64,000 bases of DNA from Acidimicrobiales bacterium (GTDB taxonomy: Bacteria > Actinomycetota > Acidimicrobiia > Acidimicrobiales > Iamiaceae), in assembly GCA_025463985.1 (NCBI GenBank), contig JAODBM010000002.1:124001-188000 (forward strand), given 5' to 3'. Positions 18,700-27,083 of this stretch are shown here, one piece after another. A model generated the notes under the pieces. That model did no database searches. It saw only the letters and a program-made list of their open reading frames with translations, and had not been told where the DNA came from. The first letter of the stretch is position 1. Every line of letters begins with the position of its first letter. A program made the position numbers and the translations under genes.

Positions 18700-19502
18700 A
18701 CGTTGAGCCGCGCGGTGCGGGCGTACACCAGCGTGACGAGCGTGTCGGTGGACGTGTCGACCAGCTCGACCTCGACGGTGGCATCCGGGCCGGAGCCGAG
18801 CAGGCGGGCCCTCGTCCGCACGGGGCCGGCCCCGGTCTTGGCCAGGTAGCGCAGGTCGAGGTCGGTCACGACGACCGGACCGTCGACGCGGGTGGCCATG
18901 AGGTCCTCGGCCGCGGCCTCGGCCACCAGCGCGACCATCGCCCCCTGCAGGGTGCCGGCCGGGTTGCGGACCTCCTCGGCCAGCTCGATCTCGACGACCC
19001 CCGCCCCCGGGTCGACCGCCTCGATGCCGGCCTCGTCGCGCAGCGGGCGGGTGAGGACCGCGAAGCCGTCGAACTGTTCGAGGAGAAGCGCCGGCGTGAT
19101 CATCGGCTTGGGTGGGTCGGTCGCCTTGCGGGGGACCCGGGTGAAGCCCACGGCGCCCGTGGCGACCAGCGCGCCCGCGTCGTCGGTCAGGTCGACCTTG
19201 CTCACCACCGACCGTCGGCCCTGCCGCAGGACCCGCTGGACGGCAGTGACGCGCGACGGCGCCGGCACCGGCTGCATGCGCACCGTCATGTCGGTGGTGA
19301 GCGACCAGGCGCCCGGGTCGCCGTCCATCTGGATGCCGGCGACGGAGTCGATGAGGAAGGACAGGACGCTCGCCCGCACCACGCCGTGGTGCACCGTCTC
19401 GGGGCGCGGCGCCAGGTCGAGGAACAGCTCGTCGTCGACGTAGCGGGCGGTGACCCCGAGCCGGGCGTGCACCCACCGTCCCCCGACGCCGACGTCGGTC
19501 AT
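18696..19502 (-). CDS. Hotdog-fold thioesterase-like protein, two domains
   Basis: 268 aa. Two PaaI/acyl-CoA thioesterase-like hotdog units: the first near residues 30-125 (VHHGVVRASVLSFLIDSVAGI...WSLTTDMTVRMQP), the second near 160-260 (NPAGTLQGAMVALVAEAAAED...VVTDLDLRYLAKT). It could hydrolyse a CoA ester product or supply a hydratase-like function; hotdog folds support both. Last gene of the seven-gene operon starting at 26998, coupled to the upstream gene by ATGA. Confidence 0.8.
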   Translation of the reverse strand: MTDVGVGGRWVHARLGVTARYVDDELFLDLAPRPETVHHGVVRASVLSFLIDSVAGIQMDGDPGAWSLTTDMTVRMQPVPAPSRVTAVQRVLRQGRRSVVSKVDLTDDAGALVATGAVGFTRVPRKATDPPKPMITPALLLEQFDGFAVLTRPLRDEAGIEAVDPGAGVVEIELAEEVRNPAGTLQGAMVALVAEAAAEDLMATRVDGPVVVTDLDLRYLAKTGAGPVRTRARLLGSGPDATVEVELVDTSTDTLVTLVYARTARLNV

Positions 19503-21130
19503 GGCCGCTCGTCGCGGCGCAGGAGCAGGACCCCGGAGGGCGTCCCTCCCCCGGACGTCACGACCGCGGTCGACGCCCCGCCGACCTGCCGCTGACCGGC
19601 GTCGCCGCGGAGCTGCGTGATTGCTTCGTAGATGAACCCGTAGCCGTGGGTGCGCCCCTCCGAGAGCTGGCCGCCGTGCGGGTTCACCGGAAGCTCACCG
19701 TCGAGCGCGATCCGCTTGCCCCCGTCGAGCCAGTCCTGGGCCTCGCCCAGCCCGCAGAAGCCGAGCCCCTCGAGCCACGAGACCACGTTGAACGTGAACC
19801 CGTCGTAGACGAGCGCGACGTCGACGTCGCTCGGACGGAGGCTGGTCCTGGTCCAGAGGTGGGCGGCCTGGCCGAGGACCTGTGGTTCGTGGGTGATCGT
19901 GCCCTGGTCCCACGAGACCCGTTCGAGGATCTGCGTGCCGACGGCCTCGATGCGGATGGCCGGCTTGGGCAGGTCGCCGGCCACCGAGGCGTCGGAGACG
20001 ACCACTGCGATCGACGCGTCGCACGGGACGTCGCAGTCGTAGAGCCCGAACGGGGTCGAGATCGGCCGGGCCGAGAGGTAATCGTCCATCGTCATCGGCT
20101 CGCGGTAGATGGCGGCCGGATTGAGCGCCGCGTTCGTGCGGCCGTTGATGGCGATGGCCCCGAGCATCTCGCGGGTCGCGCCGTAGCGGTGGAGGTACTG
20201 GTTGGCGTTCATGCCGATCCAGTTGGCGGCGGACAGCGCGCCGAACGGGGCGCTCCACTGGTGCCAGCTGGAGACCCGTCCCCCGCCGCCCCCGCCGAGG
20301 CGGAGGGCCGCATACGTGGACTGCCAAACGGTCCGGAAGCACAGGACGTGGCGGCAGAGCCCGCCGGCCACCGCGAGCATGGCGGCGATGACGGCACCAC
20401 CCGGACCCGGGATGTCGCCGCCGCCGTTGATCCAGGTCGGGTGCAGGCGCAGGGCCTCCTCGACGGCCGTCACTCCCCCTTCGCTGATGCCCATGCCCGC
20501 CCCACCCGGGTACGTCGAGAGGCCGTCGATGTCGTCGAACGTGAGCCCGGCGTCGGCGACCGCTTGGGTGCAGGCGTCGATGGTCAGCGAGAGCGGGTCG
20601 ACCATCAGCCGGCGGCCGAGCGCCGACCGCCCGATGCCCGACAGCACGGACCGGTGCTCGAACCGGTGGTCGGACAGTGGCGCCCGGGGCGTGGGCAGGA
20701 GCGGCTCGGCGATCGGGTTCGGGAGGTCGGCCCCGGTCGGTTCGAACAGCGGCAGCCAGACGTCCTCGACCTGCTCGAAGCGCACGGCGACCTCCTGGCC
20801 GACGTGCACCTCGTCGGGCTCGCACCCGACGATGTTGGTGGTCAGCCGGACGTCGGGGTTCTCGGCCAGGGCCACGACGGCGATCGCGTAGGGCGGGTCG
20901 AGGTCGAACCCAGGCAGCCATGGGTGGGCGTTGACGGTGCAGCCCACGACCGTGCCCCGCCCCGACACCGGTGTCGGCTTCCAGGCGCGGCTGCGGCAGC
21001 GGGGGCAGATCGGCACGGGCGGGTGGACGAGGGTGGCGCACTCGGTGCAGCCCTGGATGCGCAGCCGGCCGTCGGCGCCGGAGGTCCAGAACCAGTCGTT
21101 CGCCGGCGTCAGCTCGGGCAATGGCCTCAT
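19499..21130 (-). CDS. DUF35 zinc-ribbon/OB domain fused to lipid-transfer-protein-like thiolase/aldolase
   Basis: 543 aa. Residues 1-150 form a DUF35-type domain with a rubredoxin-like knuckle (CTEC...CPRC) and OB fold (GRGTVVGCTVNAHPWLPGFD). Residues about 158-540 are thiolase-like of the SCP-x/Ltp group, with VDPLSLTIDACTQAVADAGL and NPHGGQLSEGRTHGYG. In steroid side-chain breakdown, Ltp2 and a DUF35 partner act together as a retro-aldolase releasing propionyl-CoA; here both are one polypeptide. A retro-aldol or thiolytic cleavage of a CoA ester is inferred. ATGA overlaps couple it on both sides. Confidence 0.85.
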   Translation of the reverse strand: MRPLPELTPANDWFWTSGADGRLRIQGCTECATLVHPPVPICPRCRSRAWKPTPVSGRGTVVGCTVNAHPWLPGFDLDPPYAIAVVALAENPDVRLTTNIVGCEPDEVHVGQEVAVRFEQVEDVWLPLFEPTGADLPNPIAEPLLPTPRAPLSDHRFEHRSVLSGIGRSALGRRLMVDPLSLTIDACTQAVADAGLTFDDIDGLSTYPGGAGMGISEGGVTAVEEALRLHPTWINGGGDIPGPGGAVIAAMLAVAGGLCRHVLCFRTVWQSTYAALRLGGGGGGRVSSWHQWSAPFGALSAANWIGMNANQYLHRYGATREMLGAIAINGRTNAALNPAAIYREPMTMDDYLSARPISTPFGLYDCDVPCDASIAVVVSDASVAGDLPKPAIRIEAVGTQILERVSWDQGTITHEPQVLGQAAHLWTRTSLRPSDVDVALVYDGFTFNVVSWLEGLGFCGLGEAQDWLDGGKRIALDGELPVNPHGGQLSEGRTHGYGFIYEAITQLRGDAGQRQVGGASTAVVTSGGGTPSGVLLLRRDERP

Positions 21131-22179
21131 CGGTTCGCTCCGAGCATCGCGATGACCTGCGGGAGGTCGACGATCGTGCGGATGCCGGGCTCGGCGGCCA
21201 CCACATACGGGATCGCGTTGACCGGCCGGTGCGCCGTGAGGCCCGGCGTCATCGCCGCGTAGTCCTCGGGGGCCACCGGGAACGAGACGGTGACGTCGAG
21301 CGGGGCGTCGCCGGCCACCGCGACGTGCCAGCCGCTGGCCTGCAGCGGCCAGGCCGGCTCGATGTCGGGCGTGCAGTACCAGTTGGCCCGGAACGTGAGC
21401 AGCGGCTCGCCCTTGTGCATGCCGGTGGCGATCATGCGCTGGGCCGCAACCGTGCCGGCCTCGATGGTGCCGGCCGCGATCTGCGTCGTGTGCCGGGCGG
21501 TCGCCACCTCGCCACTGGCCTCGACCGAGTCGAGCGGCAGCCCGAGGGCGTCGGCCACGACCGACAGCGACGGGCCGAACGACATGGCGCCGTGCTCCCA
21601 GCGCCGGGAGCCGCCGAACGCGGACGGGTCCTTGCCGAACCCCATCAGGTCGAAGAGCAGCTCGGGCGAGTCTCTCGACGACAGGTCGGCGAACTCGTCG
21701 ATGACCAGCGAGTCCAGCCGCCGCTGGATCGACGTGAGCACGAGCGGCAGCGCCTCGCTGATGAAGCCCGGACTGCTCCCCGTGCTGTGCACCGTCGTGC
21801 CGCCCTCCCGGCAGGCGGCCTCGATGCGCTCGCGGACGGCGGGGTCCAAGCTCGCCGGGCGGTGCAGCTCGCCGCGTGTCGCGACGACGTTGGCGCCCGA
21901 CGCCAGCAGCCGGCAGAGCACGTCGACGTCGAAGCGGTCGCCCATGTAGATCACGCAGTCTGCCTCCAGCGCGAGGATCTCATCGACGTCCTGGGTCGCC
22001 GTCACGCCCACCGGCCCGAGGCCGCACAGCTCGCCGGCATCCCGGCCGGCCTTGGCGTCCGAGTACACGAAGAGCCCGACGAGCTCGAGGTCCGGATGCT
22101 CGATCACGACCCGCAACGAGCGCAGGCCCACGTTCCCCGTCGCCCACTGCACGACGCGGTACGTCGGTCGTTCGGGCAT
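21127..22179 (-). CDS. NAD(P)-dependent dihydrodipicolinate-reductase-like oxidoreductase
   Basis: 350 aa. The N-terminal Rossmann motif is VVQWATGNVGLRSLRVVIEHPDLELVG. VVATRGELHRPA and STGSSPGF follow, typical of the DapB-like group that includes 2,4-diaminopentanoate dehydrogenase and many uncharacterised actinobacterial catabolic proteins. It probably reduces or oxidises a keto/hydroxy intermediate with NAD(P). It lies between CoA lyase and thiolase genes, so a CoA-linked substrate is plausible. The substrate is not predictable. Confidence 0.8.
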   Translation of the reverse strand: MPERPTYRVVQWATGNVGLRSLRVVIEHPDLELVGLFVYSDAKAGRDAGELCGLGPVGVTATQDVDEILALEADCVIYMGDRFDVDVLCRLLASGANVVATRGELHRPASLDPAVRERIEAACREGGTTVHSTGSSPGFISEALPLVLTSIQRRLDSLVIDEFADLSSRDSPELLFDLMGFGKDPSAFGGSRRWEHGAMSFGPSLSVVADALGLPLDSVEASGEVATARHTTQIAAGTIEAGTVAAQRMIATGMHKGEPLLTFRANWYCTPDIEPAWPLQASGWHVAVAGDAPLDVTVSFPVAPEDYAAMTPGLTAHRPVNAIPYVVAAEPGIRTIVDLPQVIAMLGANR

Positions 22180-22197
22180 CTGGCCCCCCTTGGTCGG

Positions 22198-23112
22198 TCA
22201 GCGCTCGCCGGTGGCGAGCGAGGCTTTGTACAGGATGTTCTCGGCGAGGCGCATGTGGGCGGCGTCGACGAGCTTGCCGTCGCGCCCGATGGCGCCCACC
22301 CCTTCGGCCTCGGACTTCCGGTAGATCTCCATGGAATCGTGGGCCTCGGCGATCTCCTTCTCCGTCGGCGAGAACACCTCGTTGGCGATCGGGATCTGGC
22401 TGGGGTGGATCGCCCACTTGCCGTCGAAGCCGAGCAGGCTGGCGTGGACGGCGGACCGTCGGTACCCGTCGGGGTCCTTGTAGGCGGGGAACGGTGCATC
22501 GATGGCGTCGATCCCCGCCGCCCGCGCCGCAGCCAGCACCTGCACCCGGGCGAAGTGCCAGAAGTCGCCTGGGTAGTCCTCGACCGGGTCGAAGTTGCCG
22601 TCGACCCGGGCCCGCAGCGAGGCCGACAGGTCGCCGGCGCCGAAGATGATGGCCTCCAGGCGGTCGCTGGCCTTGGCGATCTCGGCCGCGTTCCCGAGGC
22701 CCTCGGCCTCCTCGATGAGCACCTCGAGCCCGATCCGCTTGGTGAGGCCGAGCTTCATCTCGAGCTGGGTGAGCAGCACGTCGACCCACCACACGTCGCG
22801 GGCGGTGCGCGCCTTCGGCACGATCAGCACGTCGAGCGACTCCCGGGCGCCGGTGACGACCTCGATGATGTCGCCGTGGCACCACGGCGTGTCGATGCCG
22901 TTGACCCGGACGGCCCGCACCGTCCGGCCCCAGTCGAGGTCCGTCAGCGCGGCGACCGCGGTGCCCCGGGCCGCCTCCTTCGCGATGGGCGCGCAGGCGT
23001 CCTCGAGGTCGAGGAAGACCAGGTCGGCGCCCGAGCTCGCCGACCGCTCGCACATCTTCTCGCTGCTGGCCGGCGTGGCCAGCTCGGAGCGTCGGGCGCG
23101 CAGCTCGCGCAC
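22198..23112 (-). CDS. CoA ester lyase, HpcH/HpaI-CitE family
   Basis: 304 aa, GTG start at 23112. Family motifs are all present: LVFLDLEDACAP (metal-binding region), RAVRVNGIDTPW (Arg-x-Asn), LEVLIEEAEGLGNAAEIAKAS, FGAGDLSASLRA, and the closing GKWAIHPSQIPIANEVFSP. These TIM-barrel enzymes cleave or form malyl-, methylmalyl- or citramalyl-CoA-like esters using divalent metal. In this operon it may split a beta-hydroxyacyl-CoA product. The gap of 18 nt to the next gene contains AAGGGGGG as ribosome binding site for the reductase. Confidence 0.87.
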   Translation of the reverse strand: MRELRARRSELATPASSEKMCERSASSGADLVFLDLEDACAPIAKEAARGTAVAALTDLDWGRTVRAVRVNGIDTPWCHGDIIEVVTGARESLDVLIVPKARTARDVWWVDVLLTQLEMKLGLTKRIGLEVLIEEAEGLGNAAEIAKASDRLEAIIFGAGDLSASLRARVDGNFDPVEDYPGDFWHFARVQVLAAARAAGIDAIDAPFPAYKDPDGYRRSAVHASLLGFDGKWAIHPSQIPIANEVFSPTEKEIAEAHDSMEIYRKSEAEGVGAIGRDGKLVDAAHMRLAENILYKASLATGER

Positions 23113-23134
23113 GGTTGCCTCCCGGGGTCGTGGG

Positions 23135-24337
23135 TCAGATGGTCTTGGCGGCGCGCAGGGCAGCCAGCCGGTCGGGGTCGAGGCCGAGCAGCTCGCCGTA
23201 GACCGCAGCGTTGTCGGCGCCGAGGCTGCGCCCGAGGTGCTCGATGCGCCCCGGGGTCTCGGTCAGCTGCGCCACCGGCGCCTGCACGGTCATCGGGCCG
23301 AGGTCGGGGTCGTCGACCTCGACGAAGAACCCGCGTGCGCGGAGGTGCTCGTCGGCGAGCAGCTGCTGCGCGTCGTAGACGGGCGCGGCGGTGACCTCGG
23401 CCGCGTCGAAGACCTTCATGGCCTCGTCGAGGGTCCGCTCGCGGATCCAGTCCGCCACGAGCTGGTCGACCTCGCCGGCGCGCTCCTGGCGGCGCACCGG
23501 ATCGACGTAGTCGGGGTTCTCGGCCAGGTCGGGCCGGTCGATGGCGCGGTAGACGCGCATGGCGATGTTGGGCGACGCGCTCGAGATCGCCACCCACTTG
23601 CCGTCGGACGTGAGGTAGGCGTTGCGCGGCGCGCTGGCGTCGAGGCGGTTGCCGACCCGGCCGGTGGTCACGCCGAGCTGGTCGTAGGCGAGCGTGCTGG
23701 ACTCGATGAGGCGGGCGAGCGGCTCGATGAGGTTCACGTCGACGAGCTGGCCGCCGCCACCGTGGACGTCGCGGTGGTAGAGGGCCATCATCACCGCGTA
23801 CGTCGCCGCCTGCGCGGCGACCCCGTCGGCCAGCATGAACGGCGGGAGGGTGGGCGGCCCGTCGGGCTGGCCGGTCACGGAGGCGAAGCCGCTCATGGCC
23901 TCGGCGAGCGTGCCGTAGCCGGGCAGATCGCTCTTCGGTCCGCCGCGCCCGAAGCCGCTCACATGGAGCATCACGAGGGACGGGTGGCGCTCGTGGACGG
24001 TCTCGTAGTCGATGTTCCAGCGCGCCAACGCGCTCGGGCGGTTCCCGACGATCAGCACGTCGCTGACCGCGAGGAGGCGGTGGAACAGCTCCTGGCCCTC
24101 GTGCTGGCGGAGGTCGAGCGTGACGCAGCGCTTGTTGCGGCTGACGCTCTTCCACACGAGCCCGATGCCGTCCTTGCGGTTGCCCCACGTGCGCAGGGGG
24201 TCGCCCCGGCCGGGCTCCTCCACCTTGATGATCTCTGCGCCGAACTCGCCGAGCGCGGTGGCCACCATCGGCCCGGCCGCGAGCGTCGCGGCCTCGACCA
24301 CGCGCAGCCCGTGGAGCGGGCCGTGCGCCTCAGGCAT
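23135..24337 (-). CDS. Family III CoA transferase (CaiB/BaiF type)
   Basis: 400 aa. It moves CoA between acyl groups. Motifs: GLRVVEAATLAAGPMVATALGEFGAEIIKVEEPGRGDPLRTW at the N-terminus, KRCVTLDLRQHEGQELFHRLLAVSDVLI, LMLHVSGFG and the catalytic-loop region LADGVAAQAATYAVMMALYHRDVHGGGGQLVDVNL. The length is normal for the family. It overlaps the monooxygenase gene by 8 nt. It likely activates the operon's carboxylic substrate at the expense of another CoA ester, in place of an ATP-using ligase. Confidence 0.9.
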   Translation of the reverse strand: MPEAHGPLHGLRVVEAATLAAGPMVATALGEFGAEIIKVEEPGRGDPLRTWGNRKDGIGLVWKSVSRNKRCVTLDLRQHEGQELFHRLLAVSDVLIVGNRPSALARWNIDYETVHERHPSLVMLHVSGFGRGGPKSDLPGYGTLAEAMSGFASVTGQPDGPPTLPPFMLADGVAAQAATYAVMMALYHRDVHGGGGQLVDVNLIEPLARLIESSTLAYDQLGVTTGRVGNRLDASAPRNAYLTSDGKWVAISSASPNIAMRVYRAIDRPDLAENPDYVDPVRRQERAGEVDQLVADWIRERTLDEAMKVFDAAEVTAAPVYDAQQLLADEHLRARGFFVEVDDPDLGPMTVQAPVAQLTETPGRIEHLGRSLGADNAAVYGELLGLDPDRLAALRAAKTI

Positions 24338-25685
24338 GGTGCACGACCTGCGGACGGGCCAACCCGAGGTGCTCGCGCAGGGTGTGGCCCGTGTAGCGGT
24401 CGCGAAAAAGCTCGCGGCGTTGGAGCTCGGGGACCACGAGCCGCACCACGTCCTCGTAGGCGCCCGGCGTGTGCGTCGCCGCGATCACGAACCCGTCGCA
24501 GGCGTCGCCCTCGAACCACTCCTGCATCTGGTCGGCGACCTCGGTGGCCGTGCCCACGAAGCGCGGGCCCTGCAGGAGGGTGGCCCGGTGGCCCGCCAGG
24601 TCGGCGAGGGTGACGGTCTCGCCGCCGATGTGCTGGCGGAGGTTCTGCACGAGGCCGCGGATGCCCGACACGGACTCGATCAGCTCGTCGGTGATCGGCG
24701 AGTCCAGCGCGAGCCCCGAGAAGTCGTAGTTCATGAGCTCGGACAACAGCGTCAACGAGGCCAGCGGGTCGACGAGCTCGTTGAGGAACGTCTGCTCGCG
24801 CTCCTCGGCATGGGCGTGGGACTCGCCGACCACCGTGTAGGCCATCGGCAGCATCTTCACCGAGGCCGGGTCACGCCCGTGCTCGGCGATGCGCTCCTTC
24901 TGGTCCTTGTAGTGCGCCCGCGCCACGTCGATGCCGGGGTCCCCGGTGAAGAGCAGCTCGGCCCAGCGGGCGGCGAAGTCGCGCCCCCGGCCCGAGGAGC
25001 CGGCCTGCAGCAGCACCGGCCGGCCCTGCGGCGAGCGCGGCACGGTGAGCGGGCCCCGGACGCTGAACCACTCGCCCTCGTAGTCGAGCGCGTGGACCTT
25101 CGTGGGATCGGCGAAGACGCCGCCGGCGCGGTCGTGCACCAGCGCGCCGTCCTCCCAGGTGTCCCAGAGGCCCGTGGTTGCCTCGAGGAACTCGTCGGCC
25201 CGGTCATAGCGCTCGTCGTGGCCGAGGTGCATCTTCACGCCGTAGTTCTGGGCCTCGCTGTCGTTGACCGACGTGACCACGTTCCAGGCCGCCCGGCCGC
25301 CCGACAGGTGATCGAGGGTGGCGAAGGTGCGGGCGACATGGAACGGCGAGTAGTAGGTCGTCGAGTACGTGGCCCCGAGACCGATGTGCTCGGTGGCCGC
25401 GGCGACCACGCCGAGCACGATGCTCAGGTCGAGCTTCACCGGCCGGGCCCCGAGGCGCACCGCGTCGGCCACCGACCCGCCGTAGATGCCGGGCATGGCC
25501 AGGCGGTCGTCGAAGAACATCATGTCGAAGCAACCCTCTTCGAGGGTCCGGCCGAGCTTCTGGTAGTAGCTCGCGGAGAGGTAGCCGTGCTCCGTCGCTG
25601 GATGGCGCCACGACCCGGCGTACACGGTCGTGCTGCCCGCCTGCATGAACCCCACCAACGACATCTGGCGTTCTGCCGAAGCCAT
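24330..25685 (-). CDS. Class II luciferase-like flavin monooxygenase (NtaA/SnaA/DmoA type)
   Basis: 451 aa from ATG 25685 with AAGGAGACGTTG upstream; the 899-aa track ORF is mostly shadow. Motifs: GFMQAGSTTVYAGSWRHP, CFDMMFFDDRLAMPG, ATYSTTYYSPFHVARTFATLDHLSGGRAAWNVVTS and LQAGSSGRGRDFAARWAELLF, all typical of the NtaA/SnaA/DmoA family. These FMNH2-dependent two-component enzymes oxidise C-N, C-S or C-C bonds and need a separate flavin reductase, which is not adjacent. Second gene of the operon. Confidence 0.9.
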   Translation of the reverse strand: MASAERQMSLVGFMQAGSTTVYAGSWRHPATEHGYLSASYYQKLGRTLEEGCFDMMFFDDRLAMPGIYGGSVADAVRLGARPVKLDLSIVLGVVAAATEHIGLGATYSTTYYSPFHVARTFATLDHLSGGRAAWNVVTSVNDSEAQNYGVKMHLGHDERYDRADEFLEATTGLWDTWEDGALVHDRAGGVFADPTKVHALDYEGEWFSVRGPLTVPRSPQGRPVLLQAGSSGRGRDFAARWAELLFTGDPGIDVARAHYKDQKERIAEHGRDPASVKMLPMAYTVVGESHAHAEEREQTFLNELVDPLASLTLLSELMNYDFSGLALDSPITDELIESVSGIRGLVQNLRQHIGGETVTLADLAGHRATLLQGPRFVGTATEVADQMQEWFEGDACDGFVIAATHTPGAYEDVVRLVVPELQRRELFRDRYTGHTLREHLGLARPQVVHHA

Positions 25686-25699
25686 CAACGTCTCCTTGG

Positions 25700-26998
25700 T
25701 CAATTGCCGGCCGCGACGGCGGCCTTGGCCCGGCGGCGGAAGCCCTCGAGCTTCTCGTCGGGCGTGCGGACGCGGCTGCTCCGCGACATGATCGACACGT
25801 CGTGGCCGACGGCCTGAGCGCGCCGCGCGCCGACGGTCGCCGCTTCCTTGGGCACGTGGGCGAACGGATCGAACGAGTACCAGCGCATCGCGTTCTCGTG
25901 GGTGATCTTGCGGACCTGGTCGTCTGGCACCGCGTTCGCGGCAAAGACCGCGGCCAGCTCCTCGGGCGCGTTCGGCCACATCGAGTCGCTGTGCGGGTAG
26001 TCGGCCTCCCAGCACATGTTGTCGACGCCGATCCGCTCGCGCAGCTCGACGCCGACCGGGTCGCTGATGAAGCAGGTGAGGAAGTGCTCCCGGAACACCT
26101 CGCTCGGGAGCCGGCCCCCGAAGTCCTGCTGCGTCCACGCGTGGTGCATCTCGTAGGTGCGGTCGAGGCGGTCGAGGAAGTACGGCACCCAGCCGTTGCC
26201 GCCCTCGGACAGCGCGATCCTGATGTCCGGGAAGTTCTTGATCACCCGGGACCACAGCAGGTCGGCGGCGGCGGACTGGATGTTCATCGGCTGCAACGTG
26301 ATCATCACGTCGGGCGGTGAGTCGGCAGCCGGCACGGCCAGCCGGCCCGACGAGCCGAGGTGGATCGACAGGACGGTGCCGGTGTCGCAGCAGGCCTTCC
26401 ACACCGGGTCCCAGTAGTCGGAGTGGAAGCTCGGGTAGCCGAGGGCGGCGGGGTTCTCGGTGAAGCTGAGCGAGTGGCAGCCCTTCGCGGCGACCCGCCG
26501 CACCTCGGCGGCCGTCAGCTCGGCGTCCCAGATCGCCGGGATGGCCATCGGGATGAACCGGCCGGGGTGGGCACCGCACCACTCGTCGATGTGGAAGTCG
26601 TTGTAGGCCCGCACGAGAGCGAGCGAGAGGTCGAGGTCGTCGCTGAGCAGCGTGCGGCCGGTGAACGTCGGGAACGACGGGAAGTTCATCGAGGCCAGGA
26701 CCCCGCCGGCATCCATGTCCTTGACCCGCTCGTGGACGTCGTAGCAACCGGGCCGCACCTCGTCGAGGCTCTGCGGCTCGAGGCCGTACTCCTCCTTCGG
26801 GCGTCCCGCCACCGCGTTGAGCGCGGCGGTCTCCATCACGAGCTGGCCGAACGTCCACACGTCGTTGCCCTCGGCGTTGCGGCTGAGCTTGGGGGCCCGG
26901 TCCAGGTATCGGGCATCGAGGTGGTGCACGAAGAGGTCGGGCGGCTCGATCAGGTGGTCGTCGACGCTGATGAGGATGAGGTCGTCGGCTTCGGTCAC
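25700..26998 (-). CDS. Amidohydrolase family 2 protein (ACMSD-like TIM barrel)
   Basis: 432 aa, GTG start with CAGGGGGCCACA upstream. N-terminal ISVDDHLIEPPDLF holds the D-x-H variant of the metal motif used in this subfamily; further metal-site elements are LSIHLGSSG, ALSEGGNGWVPYFLDRLD and CWEADYPHSDSMWP. The family decarboxylates or hydrolyses carboxylic substrates. Such proteins commonly head actinobacterial catabolic operons, with LLM monooxygenases and CoA enzymes following, as here. First gene of the seven-gene operon; a GAGAAY-N3-RTTNTC site lies 15 nt upstream. Confidence 0.87.
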   Translation of the reverse strand: MTEADDLILISVDDHLIEPPDLFVHHLDARYLDRAPKLSRNAEGNDVWTFGQLVMETAALNAVAGRPKEEYGLEPQSLDEVRPGCYDVHERVKDMDAGGVLASMNFPSFPTFTGRTLLSDDLDLSLALVRAYNDFHIDEWCGAHPGRFIPMAIPAIWDAELTAAEVRRVAAKGCHSLSFTENPAALGYPSFHSDYWDPVWKACCDTGTVLSIHLGSSGRLAVPAADSPPDVMITLQPMNIQSAAADLLWSRVIKNFPDIRIALSEGGNGWVPYFLDRLDRTYEMHHAWTQQDFGGRLPSEVFREHFLTCFISDPVGVELRERIGVDNMCWEADYPHSDSMWPNAPEELAAVFAANAVPDDQVRKITHENAMRWYSFDPFAHVPKEAATVGARRAQAVGHDVSIMSRSSRVRTPDEKLEGFRRRAKAAVAAGN

Positions 26999-27012
26999 TG
27001 TGGCCCCCTGAA

Positions 27013-27027
27013 GAGAACGTGGTTTTC
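27013..27027. promoter_or_regulatory. Operator-like site, GAGAAY-N3-RTTNTC family
   Basis: GAGAACGTGGTTTTC, a 15-bp near-palindrome with one mismatch between its 6-bp arms. It lies 14 nt before the GTG of the seven-gene operon. The same motif occurs at 31170, 31191, 35848, 39754 and 53456, each time in front of catabolic genes. Confidence 0.55.
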
Positions 27028-27083
27028 ACCTACGTAGAGGGAGCTTAGCGCCTTTCGGGAAGCCGTCGCCCGTCGTGGCCTCC

